Origin: Opitutia bacterium UBA7374
GTDB taxonomy: Bacteria; Verrucomicrobiota; Verrucomicrobiia; Opitutales; Coraliomargaritaceae
NCBI GenBank assembly: GCA_002469895.1
Contig: DKOA01000036.1
Span: 1 to 27,644 of the forward strand
Direction: 5' to 3'
DNA: 27,644 bases
Shown here: piece by piece, positions 1 to 6,763 of the stretch
How positions within the stretch are numbered: the stretch's first letter is position 1
Layout of the letters: every line of letters starts with the position of its first letter
The notes under the pieces: model-generated
The model's input: the letters and a program-made list of their open reading frames with translations, nothing else
Told to the model about the DNA's origin: nothing
Databases searched by the model: none
Program-made: the position numbers and the translations under genes

Positions 1-503
1 GCATTGGCCACAGCTATGCTCGCCGCGTGGGCCAACTGGTTACCCGAACCAACGACAAAATTCTCAAATGTATTACGCGGGTTTAGGCGGGCCGGATCAA
101 TTGTCCGGCGCTGTCTATCAGAAGTAGCCGGCACATGCCCTCTGCCGTCCGTACCCCGGATTCCGTTGTTTGCAGGCCCATCCGTACCTGTCGGCACACC
201 CGCGGCCCGCGAGGATGCATCTGCGGCGTCAGCTCTAGTGCTTGCAGCCACCGCTGCTCTCACTTCCACCGTGACCGGCATACCGCTAAGCGTGTAGGCC
301 TGCTGGGCAATAATATCTGCATAGTTGTTCTCCACCCAAATAGCGTTAAAATCATTGGGTGCCTCGAGAATGATTCGGTCATCTCCCTGCTCGACACACT
401 TTAGGTCGTCGAACCACATTTCAAATAAATCGGCGGGAAATAGGCTTTTAAGCTCGTTGAGTACGCTCTCCCAGAGTGAGAGAGAAGAAGCGGGGTCGGA
501 CAT
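1..503 (-). CDS. dnaA: Chromosomal replication initiator DnaA, N-terminal part (runs off left edge)
   Basis: DnaA binds DnaA boxes, opens the origin and helps load the replicative helicase. Reading the minus strand from the ATG at 503-501 gives 167 uninterrupted codons that run off the left edge. Residues 1 to about 85 look like the helicase-interacting domain I (LWESVLNELKSLFPADLFEMW). Residues about 86-138 are an Ala/Thr/Gly-rich linker (domain II). Residues 140-167 (RLNPRNTFENFVVGSGNQL, then AHAAS) are the very conserved start of the AAA+ domain III; Walker A would lie just outside the window. No Shine-Dalgarno precedes the ATG. A perfect DnaA box lies 21 bp upstream, which suggests self-regulation. 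The next gene upstream on the same strand is hprK, across a 495-bp spacer. Plus-strand open frames here are antisense shadows. Identity is very secure from the domain III signature. Confidence 0.95.
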   Translation of the reverse strand, partial: MSDPASSLSLWESVLNELKSLFPADLFEMWFDDLKCVEQGDDRIILEAPNDFNAIWVENNYADIIAQQAYTLSGMPVTVEVRAAVAASTRADAADASSRAAGVPTGTDGPANNGIRGTDGRGHVPATSDRQRRTIDPARLNPRNTFENFVVGSGNQLAHAASIAVAN

Positions 504-523
504 GTGCGTAGAGAAAATGGTTT

Positions 524-532
524 TTATTCACA
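524..532 (+). promoter_or_regulatory. Perfect DnaA box (TTATTCACA)
   Basis: Exact match to the TTATNCACA consensus, 21 bp upstream of the dnaA start codon. It falls in the dnaA leader/promoter zone, where a box classically gives autorepression. Confidence 0.8.
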
Positions 533-759
533 CCGACCGCCTCTTTTGTTTCACCGAAGTGTTACACAAGTAAATCAGATTTGACGGAAAGAAGGGGGTG
601 GAATTGAAAGTTTATGTATGGAAGTAAGGAAAACTTGCTAATCCGAAAAATAAAACCATAAGACCATACAAGGCAGGCACTTATGAATCTTTAAGGAAGA
701 AAGCAAAGTTATTTTGTCAGTTTACTGTAGAATGCTTGTAGTAGATTGAAAGAGTAATT

Positions 760-786
760 GTCACTTTAATGACATAAAAAAGTGAC
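760..786. repeat. 8-bp inverted repeat inside the candidate origin
   Basis: GTCACTTT (760-767) and AAAGTGAC (779-786) are perfect reverse complements around an 11-bp AT-rich spacer. It could be a protein-binding site or a weak hairpin; no assigned function. Confidence 0.5.
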
Positions 787-812
787 GGGATGAAGTGCTT
801 GGCAAGGGCAAC

Positions 813-821
813 TTCTACACA
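813..821 (+). promoter_or_regulatory. Near-consensus DnaA box (TTCTACACA)
   Basis: One mismatch to TTATNCACA (third base). It sits two bases before the perfect box at 824-832 and in the same orientation, so the starts are 11 bp apart, about one helical turn. That spacing suits cooperative DnaA binding. Confidence 0.5.
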
Positions 822-823
822 AG

Positions 824-832
824 TTATTCACA
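824..832 (+). promoter_or_regulatory. Perfect DnaA box (TTATTCACA)
   Basis: Exact match to TTATNCACA and identical to the box at 524-532. It lies about 165 bp from the hprK stop codon, on the side of the spacer carrying the A/T-rich tracts. Confidence 0.8.
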
Positions 833-985
833 TCGACTTACAAATAACTTTTCGCCACAAAATTTTAGGCAGCCTACTCAATGGGAACTGATTCATTACC
901 CATTGAAAAAGCGGGTTTTCTGAATTTTAAACGACTCTCAAAAAACTTCCCGGATAGGCCGCATCCCAAAAAGAAAAAAAATTGG

Positions 986-1003
986 CATAAAAATTTTTTT
1001 ATG
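986..1003. repeat. A/T palindrome over the hprK stop codon
   Basis: CATAAAAATTTTTTTATG has perfect 8-bp arms around a TT centre and contains the hprK stop codon. On the minus strand it is followed by more A/T tracts. It may be a weak terminator for hprK, an unwinding element of the candidate origin, or both. Confidence 0.4.
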
Positions 1004-1973
1004 TCCCTTGATTTTCCGCCATGTGCGAAATCAATCGCTGGTTAAATTCGGTAGCAGAATCGTGCCCCATCGCCTTGAGCGCATAGACCATAGCGGCCGC
1101 CTCAACGAGACGTGCCATATCTCTTCCCGGTCGCACCGGAATTTCCATTAAGGCTATCTTTAATCCAAGAATATCCATCCGCTTTTCTTCCAAACCGGTA
1201 CGCTCTTCATGCATCCCCGGTTCCCAAGCAATAAAGTTAATCACTACATCAATACGTTTACTTAAGCGCACGGAACGAACACCAAACATCTCGGCAATAT
1301 TGATGATACCCAGACCACGACACTCCATGTAGCCACGGCTTAATTCGGCCGAAGTCCCCATCAGTTCGCGGTCACTCAAGCGTTTCACATAAGTCAAGTC
1401 GTCTGCCACCAGACTATGCCCACGCTCAATCAGGGCGAGAGCGCACTCACTTTTACCCACCCCGCTCTCACCACAAAGCAAGGTACCCGTACCTCGGATG
1501 TCGAGGAGCGTACCATGCAAATGAGACCGGGGAGCAAATTTTTCCTCGAGCAGCAAGGTTGCTTCCGTGATCAGTGTTTTCGACTTTAACGGACAACGAA
1601 TCAAGGGCGTGTTATATTCATCGGCAAGTGCCCGCATAGCACGAGACGGAGCAAGGTTCCGCGAGAGGATCATGCAGGGAATTTTACGCTTAAGAACTTG
1701 TCGTATGACCGCGCTCTCTTCTTCGGAGCTGAGGTCGCGTAAATAAGCCATCTCCCCGGCACCAAATAATTGAATACGTTTATTAGCGAAATAACGGAAA
1801 AAACCGGTCAAAGCCAGTGCAGGTCGATTTATGCTACGTTCGCCGATCGTCTTATCCAACCCGCCGCCGCCGGCAACGAGTTCGAGTTTGAGTGGCTCCT
1901 TGAAGGATTCATAAAAGTCGCGCATTAAAACGGCTTCCACAAACGTAGCATTCGTTAAAGCTTTTCTAGGCAT
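999..1973 (-). CDS. hprK: HPr kinase/phosphorylase
   Basis: HprK phosphorylates and dephosphorylates a serine of HPr, linking carbon status to regulation; in bacteria without a full sugar PTS it belongs to a purely regulatory branch. The 324-residue product shows the N-terminal family block (LELVAGGGGLD about 30-40, then RPALALTGFF and RIQLFG), the catalytic HG near 153, Walker A GESGVGKS (168-175), VADD (189-192), the family signature ECRGLGIINI (217-226) and the C-terminal PVRPGRD loop (279-285). The ATG at 1973 is preferred. A GTG at 2015 would add 14 residues of unconserved sequence and overlap lptB; the ATG leaves a 22-bp gap. It follows lptB closely, in line with the frequent linkage of lpt genes and PTS-type regulators. 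HPr itself is not in the window. Confidence 0.93.
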   Translation of the reverse strand: MPRKALTNATFVEAVLMRDFYESFKEPLKLELVAGGGGLDKTIGERSINRPALALTGFFRYFANKRIQLFGAGEMAYLRDLSSEEESAVIRQVLKRKIPCMILSRNLAPSRAMRALADEYNTPLIRCPLKSKTLITEATLLLEEKFAPRSHLHGTLLDIRGTGTLLCGESGVGKSECALALIERGHSLVADDLTYVKRLSDRELMGTSAELSRGYMECRGLGIINIAEMFGVRSVRLSKRIDVVINFIAWEPGMHEERTGLEEKRMDILGLKIALMEIPVRPGRDMARLVEAAAMVYALKAMGHDSATEFNQRLISHMAENQGT

Positions 1974-1995
1974 AAGGCAGCAATTTTCGCGGGAT

Positions 1996-2736
1996 TTACA
2001 GGTTGAAATTCTCACCTAGGTAGAATTCTCGGCTTTTCGGATCATTGACCAAATAATCACTGGAGCCTTCTGCGAGAACATCACCTTGGTGCATTAGGTA
2101 GGCACGATCAACGATCTGAAGCGTTTCACGCACATTGTGATCGGTGATCAGTACGCCGATGCCACGTTCTTTCAAACTCACTACAATTTTCTGCACTTCG
2201 CTCACACTTATCGGATCGATCCCGCTAAAAGGCTCGTCCATCAGGAGAAATTTTGGAGTGGTCACCAGCGCACGTGAAATTTCCAGACGACGACGCTCAC
2301 CACCACTCAGCGTGTAAGCCTTTTGCTTCGCCAAAGGAGTCAACCCCAACTCTTCAAGATGCTCTTCGACGCAGTCATTGCGTTCAACTTTACTCATCGG
2401 TAGGGTCTCCGCAACTGCCCGAATATTCTGTTCGACCGTCATTTTACGGAAAACAGAAGGTTCCTGCGGTAAATAGCCGATGCCCCGACGCGCTCGACGG
2501 TACATTGGGAAACCGGATAAATCCTCCCCATCGAGCAAGACCTCCCCGCTGGTCGGAGCGATCAGCCCGACAATCATGTAAAAGGTAGTGGTCTTTCCTG
2601 CGCCATTCGGCCCGAGCAAGCCAACAATCTCGCCTCCAGAGATTTGCAGATCCACGCCATTCACCACTTGGCGTTTGCCATATTTACGGATCAGACCACG
2701 CGTCTGGATTTTTGCTGCTGGTTCAGAGTCCACCAT
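1996..2736 (-). CDS. lptB: LPS export ABC transporter ATPase LptB
   Basis: Cytoplasmic ATPase that powers extraction of lipopolysaccharide from the inner membrane together with LptF/LptG (not in the window). The 246-residue protein is the usual family length. It has Walker A GPNGAGKT (42-49), Q-loop Gln91 (LPQEPSVF), ABC signature LSGGE (143-147), Walker B FLLMDE (163-168) followed by PFSGIDPIS, and the H-loop His200 in ITDHNVRETL. These blocks, including ATTPKF-like and FSGIDPIS segments, are closer to LptB than to other branched-chain-type ATPases. The ATG at 2736 has no clear ribosome binding site. It lies 51 bp after the LptC/LptA-like gene and just before hprK, so the three are probably co-transcribed. 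Confidence 0.95.
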   Translation of the reverse strand: MVDSEPAAKIQTRGLIRKYGKRQVVNGVDLQISGGEIVGLLGPNGAGKTTTFYMIVGLIAPTSGEVLLDGEDLSGFPMYRRARRGIGYLPQEPSVFRKMTVEQNIRAVAETLPMSKVERNDCVEEHLEELGLTPLAKQKAYTLSGGERRRLEISRALVTTPKFLLMDEPFSGIDPISVSEVQKIVVSLKERGIGVLITDHNVRETLQIVDRAYLMHQGDVLAEGSSDYLVNDPKSREFYLGENFNL

Positions 2737-2787
2737 GAGTATGCACGTTAGAAGAAAACAAAGAGACTGGGCAACTGCTATCCACTT

Positions 2788-4716
2788 TTAATCACCGGCG
2801 TTTTTGGGTTCCGTATCCAGCGCCGGCAGGGTGACACGCGCGCGACCGTCTCCCACCTCCAGACTACCCTCCACCCGGGCACGACGCTGCCCACGATTCA
2901 GAGTGATGCGATGGCCCTCCGCAGTGCCCTCTGCATCGACCACTCTGGCTTGCCCGGTTAAGATCACGATACCACCCCGCGGCAACAATTCAGCCGTTTG
3001 ACAAGTAGCCGTCCGGCCGGCCTGCACAATTTCGACATTCTCCCGCGCTATGATCCGTTTGACATCACCGGCAAGTGACCCGCTGCCACCGTCCAAGCCA
3101 TCTTCCTTGTCTAAATACACCTCCATCTTATCCGAAGTCACCCGAAGATTTGTTCCCGTCACGATGACATTCTCTCGAAAATCAATCCGCTGGGAATCCC
3201 CACCATGATAAATGATTACCTCATGACTCTGCACTACTGTCGGCTCTAACTCGGATTCAACAGTCACCTCTTCCGCATCCACCACGGACAACACTTCCCC
3301 GCTGTCCGAATCACCGCTGCCCATCCCCCGCGAAGGACCCGTGTAGCCGAAATCGGCAATCTCCGGTAAATGAACCACTACAGGCTCTGCCTCCGATCCG
3401 TATACGACAACGCGCCCGGGCGCCAAATCGATACGATTGCCCCGTAGAGTTGATTCCCCGTCAGAAAATTCGGGACTGCCGGTCAACTCCGCACTTTCCC
3501 TCAAAGGATGGTAGCGTACTGATTCCGCCTGCGCTTCCTGCCCGTCCCGTTCGATAACCACGGCCCCCTCCGCGAGCATTTGGTAGACCTGCCCGATTTC
3601 TTCAGACCCCTCTGGAGTTACGCTACCCGCTACCTTGCGGGAATACACAGTGAGTTTCTCTGAAACCTGCCGTAGAGCTCCGGACAAAACTTCCACACGG
3701 CCCTGAAAAATAAATCGATACTCTTTCGTATCCTCTACCATAGTGATGCGATCTGCCAAAACAATCGTCTCTTCGCTCAACTCAGAATCCCCACCCAGAC
3801 CAAGGCCGCCGGTTCTGAAAAGGAGCATTTGCGCTCGACCACCAGTCACCTGCCCATGGACAATCGCTTGGGTCGCGCCCATTTCAATGCGTCCGCCGGT
3901 TATCAGCGCGCCCGGCAGGCTGACTTCGGTCAAACCGCTCAATTCAGAACGATTCTCGGCCGGGAAAGACTCCAACTGCTCCGTTCGGATAACCCGCTCG
4001 GCAGTGCGGACGACCACAGCATCTCTTGCCAATACATAACGCATCGAATCCCCGCCCTCAGTCTCCAAACTGGTTTGCACCACTCCGGCACTCTCAGAGG
4101 CCAGATCAACCTCCGCAATGAGAGTACGGCTGCGTAGCGTCCCCTCACCTGAAACAACCGATACATTCCCCATGAATTCAAAATAATAGCCGTCCTCCAA
4201 AGTGCGTAAGAGTAGTTCGTCACTGGTAATTTTTGTCCGCTCGGCCGAGTTCCCATCGATCATAGCGAGCGGCCCCAGCGACGCACCCGAACCTTGGGCA
4301 AAAACGACCTGAGCTCGGGATTGCACTCGGATTGACTTTTCCTCACCAAGCCAATTCCAACCAACCCCATTGAGTGTAAAGTTACCCCCGGTGATATGAA
4401 TTGGCTCCTCCGAAAAAGCGCGGTTCTCCTCAATTAAAATCTCTGCCTGCGGGCTGACCATCGATAGCTCGACTAATTTGCGCGCATCACCGCTGTAAAT
4501 ACGCAATTCCATGCCCTCGACTGCCACCTCTTCCGCATTCTTGTACAAACCCCGCTCACCACGTAGCACCCATTGGGTATACCCACTTTCGGCAAAGCGC
4601 GGGATACGAAAATTCTGAATCGGTGCCTTCGGCTGCATCGTTTCTGCCGCGTCGACCTGTAGCAGGTAAAAACCGGCCACCAGAAAGACAATCCAAGCAG
4701 TGTGGAAACTTTGCAT
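2788..4716 (-). CDS. Fused LptC/LptA-like periplasmic LPS transport protein (OstA-like)
   Basis: Likely part of the periplasmic bridge that carries lipopolysaccharide from LptB2FG to the outer membrane. From the ATG at 4716 it has 642 residues and opens with a signal peptide or anchor (hydrophobic core about 8-20). Residues about 33-142 look like LptC (FRIPRFAESGYTQWVLRG, SPQAEI, NGVGWNWLGEEKSIRV). The rest is a series of OstA/LptA-like beta-jellyroll strands: ITSDELLLRT...FMGNVSVVSG, DRITMVED...FQGRVEVLSG, AEGAVVIERDG, RIDFRENVIVTG and IIARENVEIVQAG...VILTGQARVVD. LptA and LptC are normally separate and about 180-200 residues long, so this is a long fusion. A GTG at 4758 would add 14 residues before the signal peptide and is disfavoured. 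The gene sits between aspS and lptB on the same strand. Family is well supported; the number of repeats is my estimate. Confidence 0.85.
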   Translation of the reverse strand: MQSFHTAWIVFLVAGFYLLQVDAAETMQPKAPIQNFRIPRFAESGYTQWVLRGERGLYKNAEEVAVEGMELRIYSGDARKLVELSMVSPQAEILIEENRAFSEEPIHITGGNFTLNGVGWNWLGEEKSIRVQSRAQVVFAQGSGASLGPLAMIDGNSAERTKITSDELLLRTLEDGYYFEFMGNVSVVSGEGTLRSRTLIAEVDLASESAGVVQTSLETEGGDSMRYVLARDAVVVRTAERVIRTEQLESFPAENRSELSGLTEVSLPGALITGGRIEMGATQAIVHGQVTGGRAQMLLFRTGGLGLGGDSELSEETIVLADRITMVEDTKEYRFIFQGRVEVLSGALRQVSEKLTVYSRKVAGSVTPEGSEEIGQVYQMLAEGAVVIERDGQEAQAESVRYHPLRESAELTGSPEFSDGESTLRGNRIDLAPGRVVVYGSEAEPVVVHLPEIADFGYTGPSRGMGSGDSDSGEVLSVVDAEEVTVESELEPTVVQSHEVIIYHGGDSQRIDFRENVIVTGTNLRVTSDKMEVYLDKEDGLDGGSGSLAGDVKRIIARENVEIVQAGRTATCQTAELLPRGGIVILTGQARVVDAEGTAEGHRITLNRGQRRARVEGSLEVGDGRARVTLPALDTEPKNAGD

Positions 4717-4742
4717 TATTCGGGATAAGATAACTATAAAGA

Positions 4743-4764
4743 AACCCGGTTTTGCCACCGGGTT
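4743..4764 (-). terminator. Hairpin between aspS and the LptC/LptA-like gene
   Basis: AACCCGG (4743-4749) and CCGGGTT (4758-4764) form a perfect 7-bp GC-rich stem with an 8-base loop, 38 bp past the aspS stop. On the minus strand only TCTTTATAG follows, so the U-tract is poor. It may be a weak terminator or attenuator that partly separates aspS from the lpt genes. Confidence 0.4.
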
Positions 4765-4801
4765 CCAGACGAAAAAAAATCAATCCAGGACAGTCGCCTG
4801 T

Positions 4802-6604
4802 TTAGTCGTCGGTATTTTCCTTCTCCGGCAAGGACGTTTTGATGTGCAGATCCCGCAACTGACGCGCTGTCGCTATGCCCGGACTCGCGGTCATCATTTC
4901 CTGTCCCTTCTGATTTTTCGGAAAAGCAATGACATCTCGGATACTGCTTCGTTGCGACAGAATCGCCACCATCCGGTCGAGCCCGAAAGCAATCCCTCCA
5001 TGCGGGGGTGCACCGTATTCAAAAGATTTTAGCATATAGCCGAAACGACTTTCCACCACGTCCGGCTCAATCTTCAGGACATCTTCAAATATCTTCTTCT
5101 GTACGTCCGGTTGGTGAATACGAATAGAACCACCACCCAACTCGACGCCGTTCAGAACTAAATCGTAATGCTGACCACGCACGGCCTTCGGGTCACTGTC
5201 GAGCAGCTCGATATCTGCCTCTACCGGAGCGGTAAAAGGATGGTGCGAAGCAACAAATCGGCCCTGCTCTTCATCCATCAGCATAAGCGGAAACTCAATC
5301 ACCCAGAGAAATTTGTAGTCCGTCGGGCTAATTTCCAACTTACCCCGTTTAACCAGCAACTGAGCTGCATCCAGACGCACACGACCCAGAATTGTACAGG
5401 CGCGCTCCCACTCACAGGCAGCAAAAAAGACGATGTCTCCATCCTCGATGTGGAGTTGCTCACGCAGGGCCTCTTTTTCCTCGTCGGAAAAGAACTTCAG
5501 GATGGGTGACTTCCATTCGCCCCCTTCCGACTTGATAAAGGCCAAGCCTTTCGCTCCGAGTGACTTTGCCGCATCTTCCAAGCCACGCAACTCACCTTGC
5601 GTGAGGTCAGCCAACCCCTTCGCAGTAAATGCTTTCACTGCGCCACCGGAGGCCAGCGCGCCGGAAAACACTTTGAAAGTCGATTCTTTGAAAATTTTCC
5701 CACAGTCCTGCAGTTCCATTTCAAAACGCATATCCGGCTTATCCACGCCGAAACGGTTCATCGCATCAAAATAGCTCATGCGCAGAAAAGGAGCTTCTAT
5801 CGAAACATCCAGCACATCTTTCCAGACGCGTTGCATAAGACCCTCGATTAGCTGGTACATGTCCTCCCGGTCGATAAAGGAAAGTTCGATGTCCAACTGG
5901 GTAAACTCCGGTTGGCGGTCTGCCCGCAGATCTTCATCGCGGAAACAACGGGCCAGTTGATAGTAACGCTCCACTCCGGCCACCATGAGCATTTGCTTGT
6001 ACTGCTGAGGCGATTGCGGAAGCGCATAAAACGACCCCGGGTTCATCCGACTGGGAACAAGAAACTCGCGGGCACCCTCCGGTGTACTCTTAAAGAGCAT
6101 CGGCGTCTCCACCTCGATGAAGCTATTTTCATCCATATAATTGCGGATCGACTGGCTGGTCTGGTGACGCATCCGTAAAACATCCAGATTGGTCCGACGG
6201 CGCAAATCCAGATAACGATAAGTCATCCGAATATCCTCACCCGTCTTGTCCGCCGAATCGTCCATTGGAAACGGCGGAGTCTTTGAGACATTATGTACTT
6301 TCAGCTCACTTGCGTGCAGTTCGATACCGCCCGTATCCAGATTCGTATTCACCGCATCCGCGATTCGTTCCTCCACCCGGCCGCTCACTGCGATGACTGA
6401 TTCCGGCTTGATCGAGCTAAATTGGGCCTCGAGCGCAGCATTACTCGGGTCGAGCACAATCTGTGTCAGTCCCTCGCGGTCGCGCAAGTCGACAAAGAGA
6501 ATACCGCCGTGGTCGCGGACAGAATCGACCCATCCGGCCAGAGTTGCGGTTGTGCCCGCATCAGACTTGCGGAGTTCAGAGCAATGGTGGGTGCGCTTCA
6601 TCAT
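4802..6604 (-). CDS. aspS: Aspartyl-tRNA synthetase, probably the non-discriminating type
   Basis: Class II synthetase that charges tRNA-Asp. The 600-residue product is the normal bacterial length: anticodon-binding OB fold (1-105), motif 1 (FIEVETPML 162-170), the QSPQ motif (197-200), motif 2 (FRDEDLRADRQPEFTQLD 221-238), the bacterial GAD insertion (about 295-420) and motif 3 (GGIAFGLDR 536-544) with FPKNQKGQ (561-568). The ATG at 6604 starts the conserved region; 22 further upstream codons are open but are not conserved-looking. In the OB fold, RDHGG carries His32 where discriminating enzymes such as E. coli's have Leu. Known work on bacterial AspRS ties that His to enzymes that also charge tRNA-Asn. 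Same strand as lptCA-lptB-hprK, with a weak hairpin after it. Confidence 0.96.
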   Translation of the reverse strand: MMKRTHHCSELRKSDAGTTATLAGWVDSVRDHGGILFVDLRDREGLTQIVLDPSNAALEAQFSSIKPESVIAVSGRVEERIADAVNTNLDTGGIELHASELKVHNVSKTPPFPMDDSADKTGEDIRMTYRYLDLRRRTNLDVLRMRHQTSQSIRNYMDENSFIEVETPMLFKSTPEGAREFLVPSRMNPGSFYALPQSPQQYKQMLMVAGVERYYQLARCFRDEDLRADRQPEFTQLDIELSFIDREDMYQLIEGLMQRVWKDVLDVSIEAPFLRMSYFDAMNRFGVDKPDMRFEMELQDCGKIFKESTFKVFSGALASGGAVKAFTAKGLADLTQGELRGLEDAAKSLGAKGLAFIKSEGGEWKSPILKFFSDEEKEALREQLHIEDGDIVFFAACEWERACTILGRVRLDAAQLLVKRGKLEISPTDYKFLWVIEFPLMLMDEEQGRFVASHHPFTAPVEADIELLDSDPKAVRGQHYDLVLNGVELGGGSIRIHQPDVQKKIFEDVLKIEPDVVESRFGYMLKSFEYGAPPHGGIAFGLDRMVAILSQRSSIRDVIAFPKNQKGQEMMTASPGIATARQLRDLHIKTSLPEKENTDD

Positions 6605-6680
6605 AAGAAAAGGGCTAGAAAAACAGCTTGCCCCGGGGAAACAAGCCCGAAAACAGAAGACCGAAAGCAACGACCGGCAA

Positions 6681-6727
6681 AGGAACTCATTAAAAACCGT
6701 TCCTAAGGTGACCGAATCTTTATTCGG
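6681..6727. other. Short spacer with two small hairpins upstream of aspS
   Basis: AGGAAC (6681-6686)/GTTCCT (6699-6704) and CCGAAT (6712-6717)/ATTCGG (6722-6727) are perfect 6-bp inverted repeats in the 159-bp gap between the beta-helix gene and aspS. No T-tract follows either on the minus strand. They may be weak termination or leader structures; I see no clear promoter. Confidence 0.3.
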
Positions 6728-6763
6728 AGCGAACTGGTACCCCGCACAAAATCCGATTCGGAG

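Larger units (their letters stand above)
504..998. other. Gene-free AT-rich spacer between dnaA and hprK; candidate oriC
   Basis: No credible coding region on either strand; the one short plus-strand frame entering it starts antisense inside dnaA. The spacer is clearly richer in A/T than its flanks. It holds two perfect TTATTCACA DnaA boxes (524-532 and 824-832, same orientation, exactly 300 bp apart), a one-mismatch box (TTCTACACA, 813-821), two weaker two-mismatch candidates (560-568 TGTTACACA, 851-859 TTCGCCACA), an 8-bp inverted repeat (760-767/779-786), a short TAGTAG run at 739-744 that could be a DnaA-trio, and A/T tracts near 971-1003 that could unwind. Position next to dnaA fits a bacterial origin. 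Against it, the genes to the right all point toward it, i.e. head-on to a fork leaving rightward. Confidence 0.6.

Noticed and set aside
4..297. Plus-strand frame at the left edge
   Set aside because: Antisense to dnaA, whose translated sequence is clearly conserved on the minus strand.
1973..2015. GTG start for hprK that would overlap lptB by 20 bp
   Set aside because: The added 14 residues match nothing expected at an HprK N-terminus; the ATG at 1973 gives normal length and a normal gap.
4717..4758. GTG start 14 codons before the LptC/LptA-like signal peptide
   Set aside because: It would put an unconserved stretch before a good signal peptide and lies inside a hairpin; the ATG at 4716 is better.
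6605..6670. Extension of aspS by 22 codons
   Set aside because: The extra residues are not typical of AspRS; the conserved N-terminus begins at the ATG pair 6599-6604.
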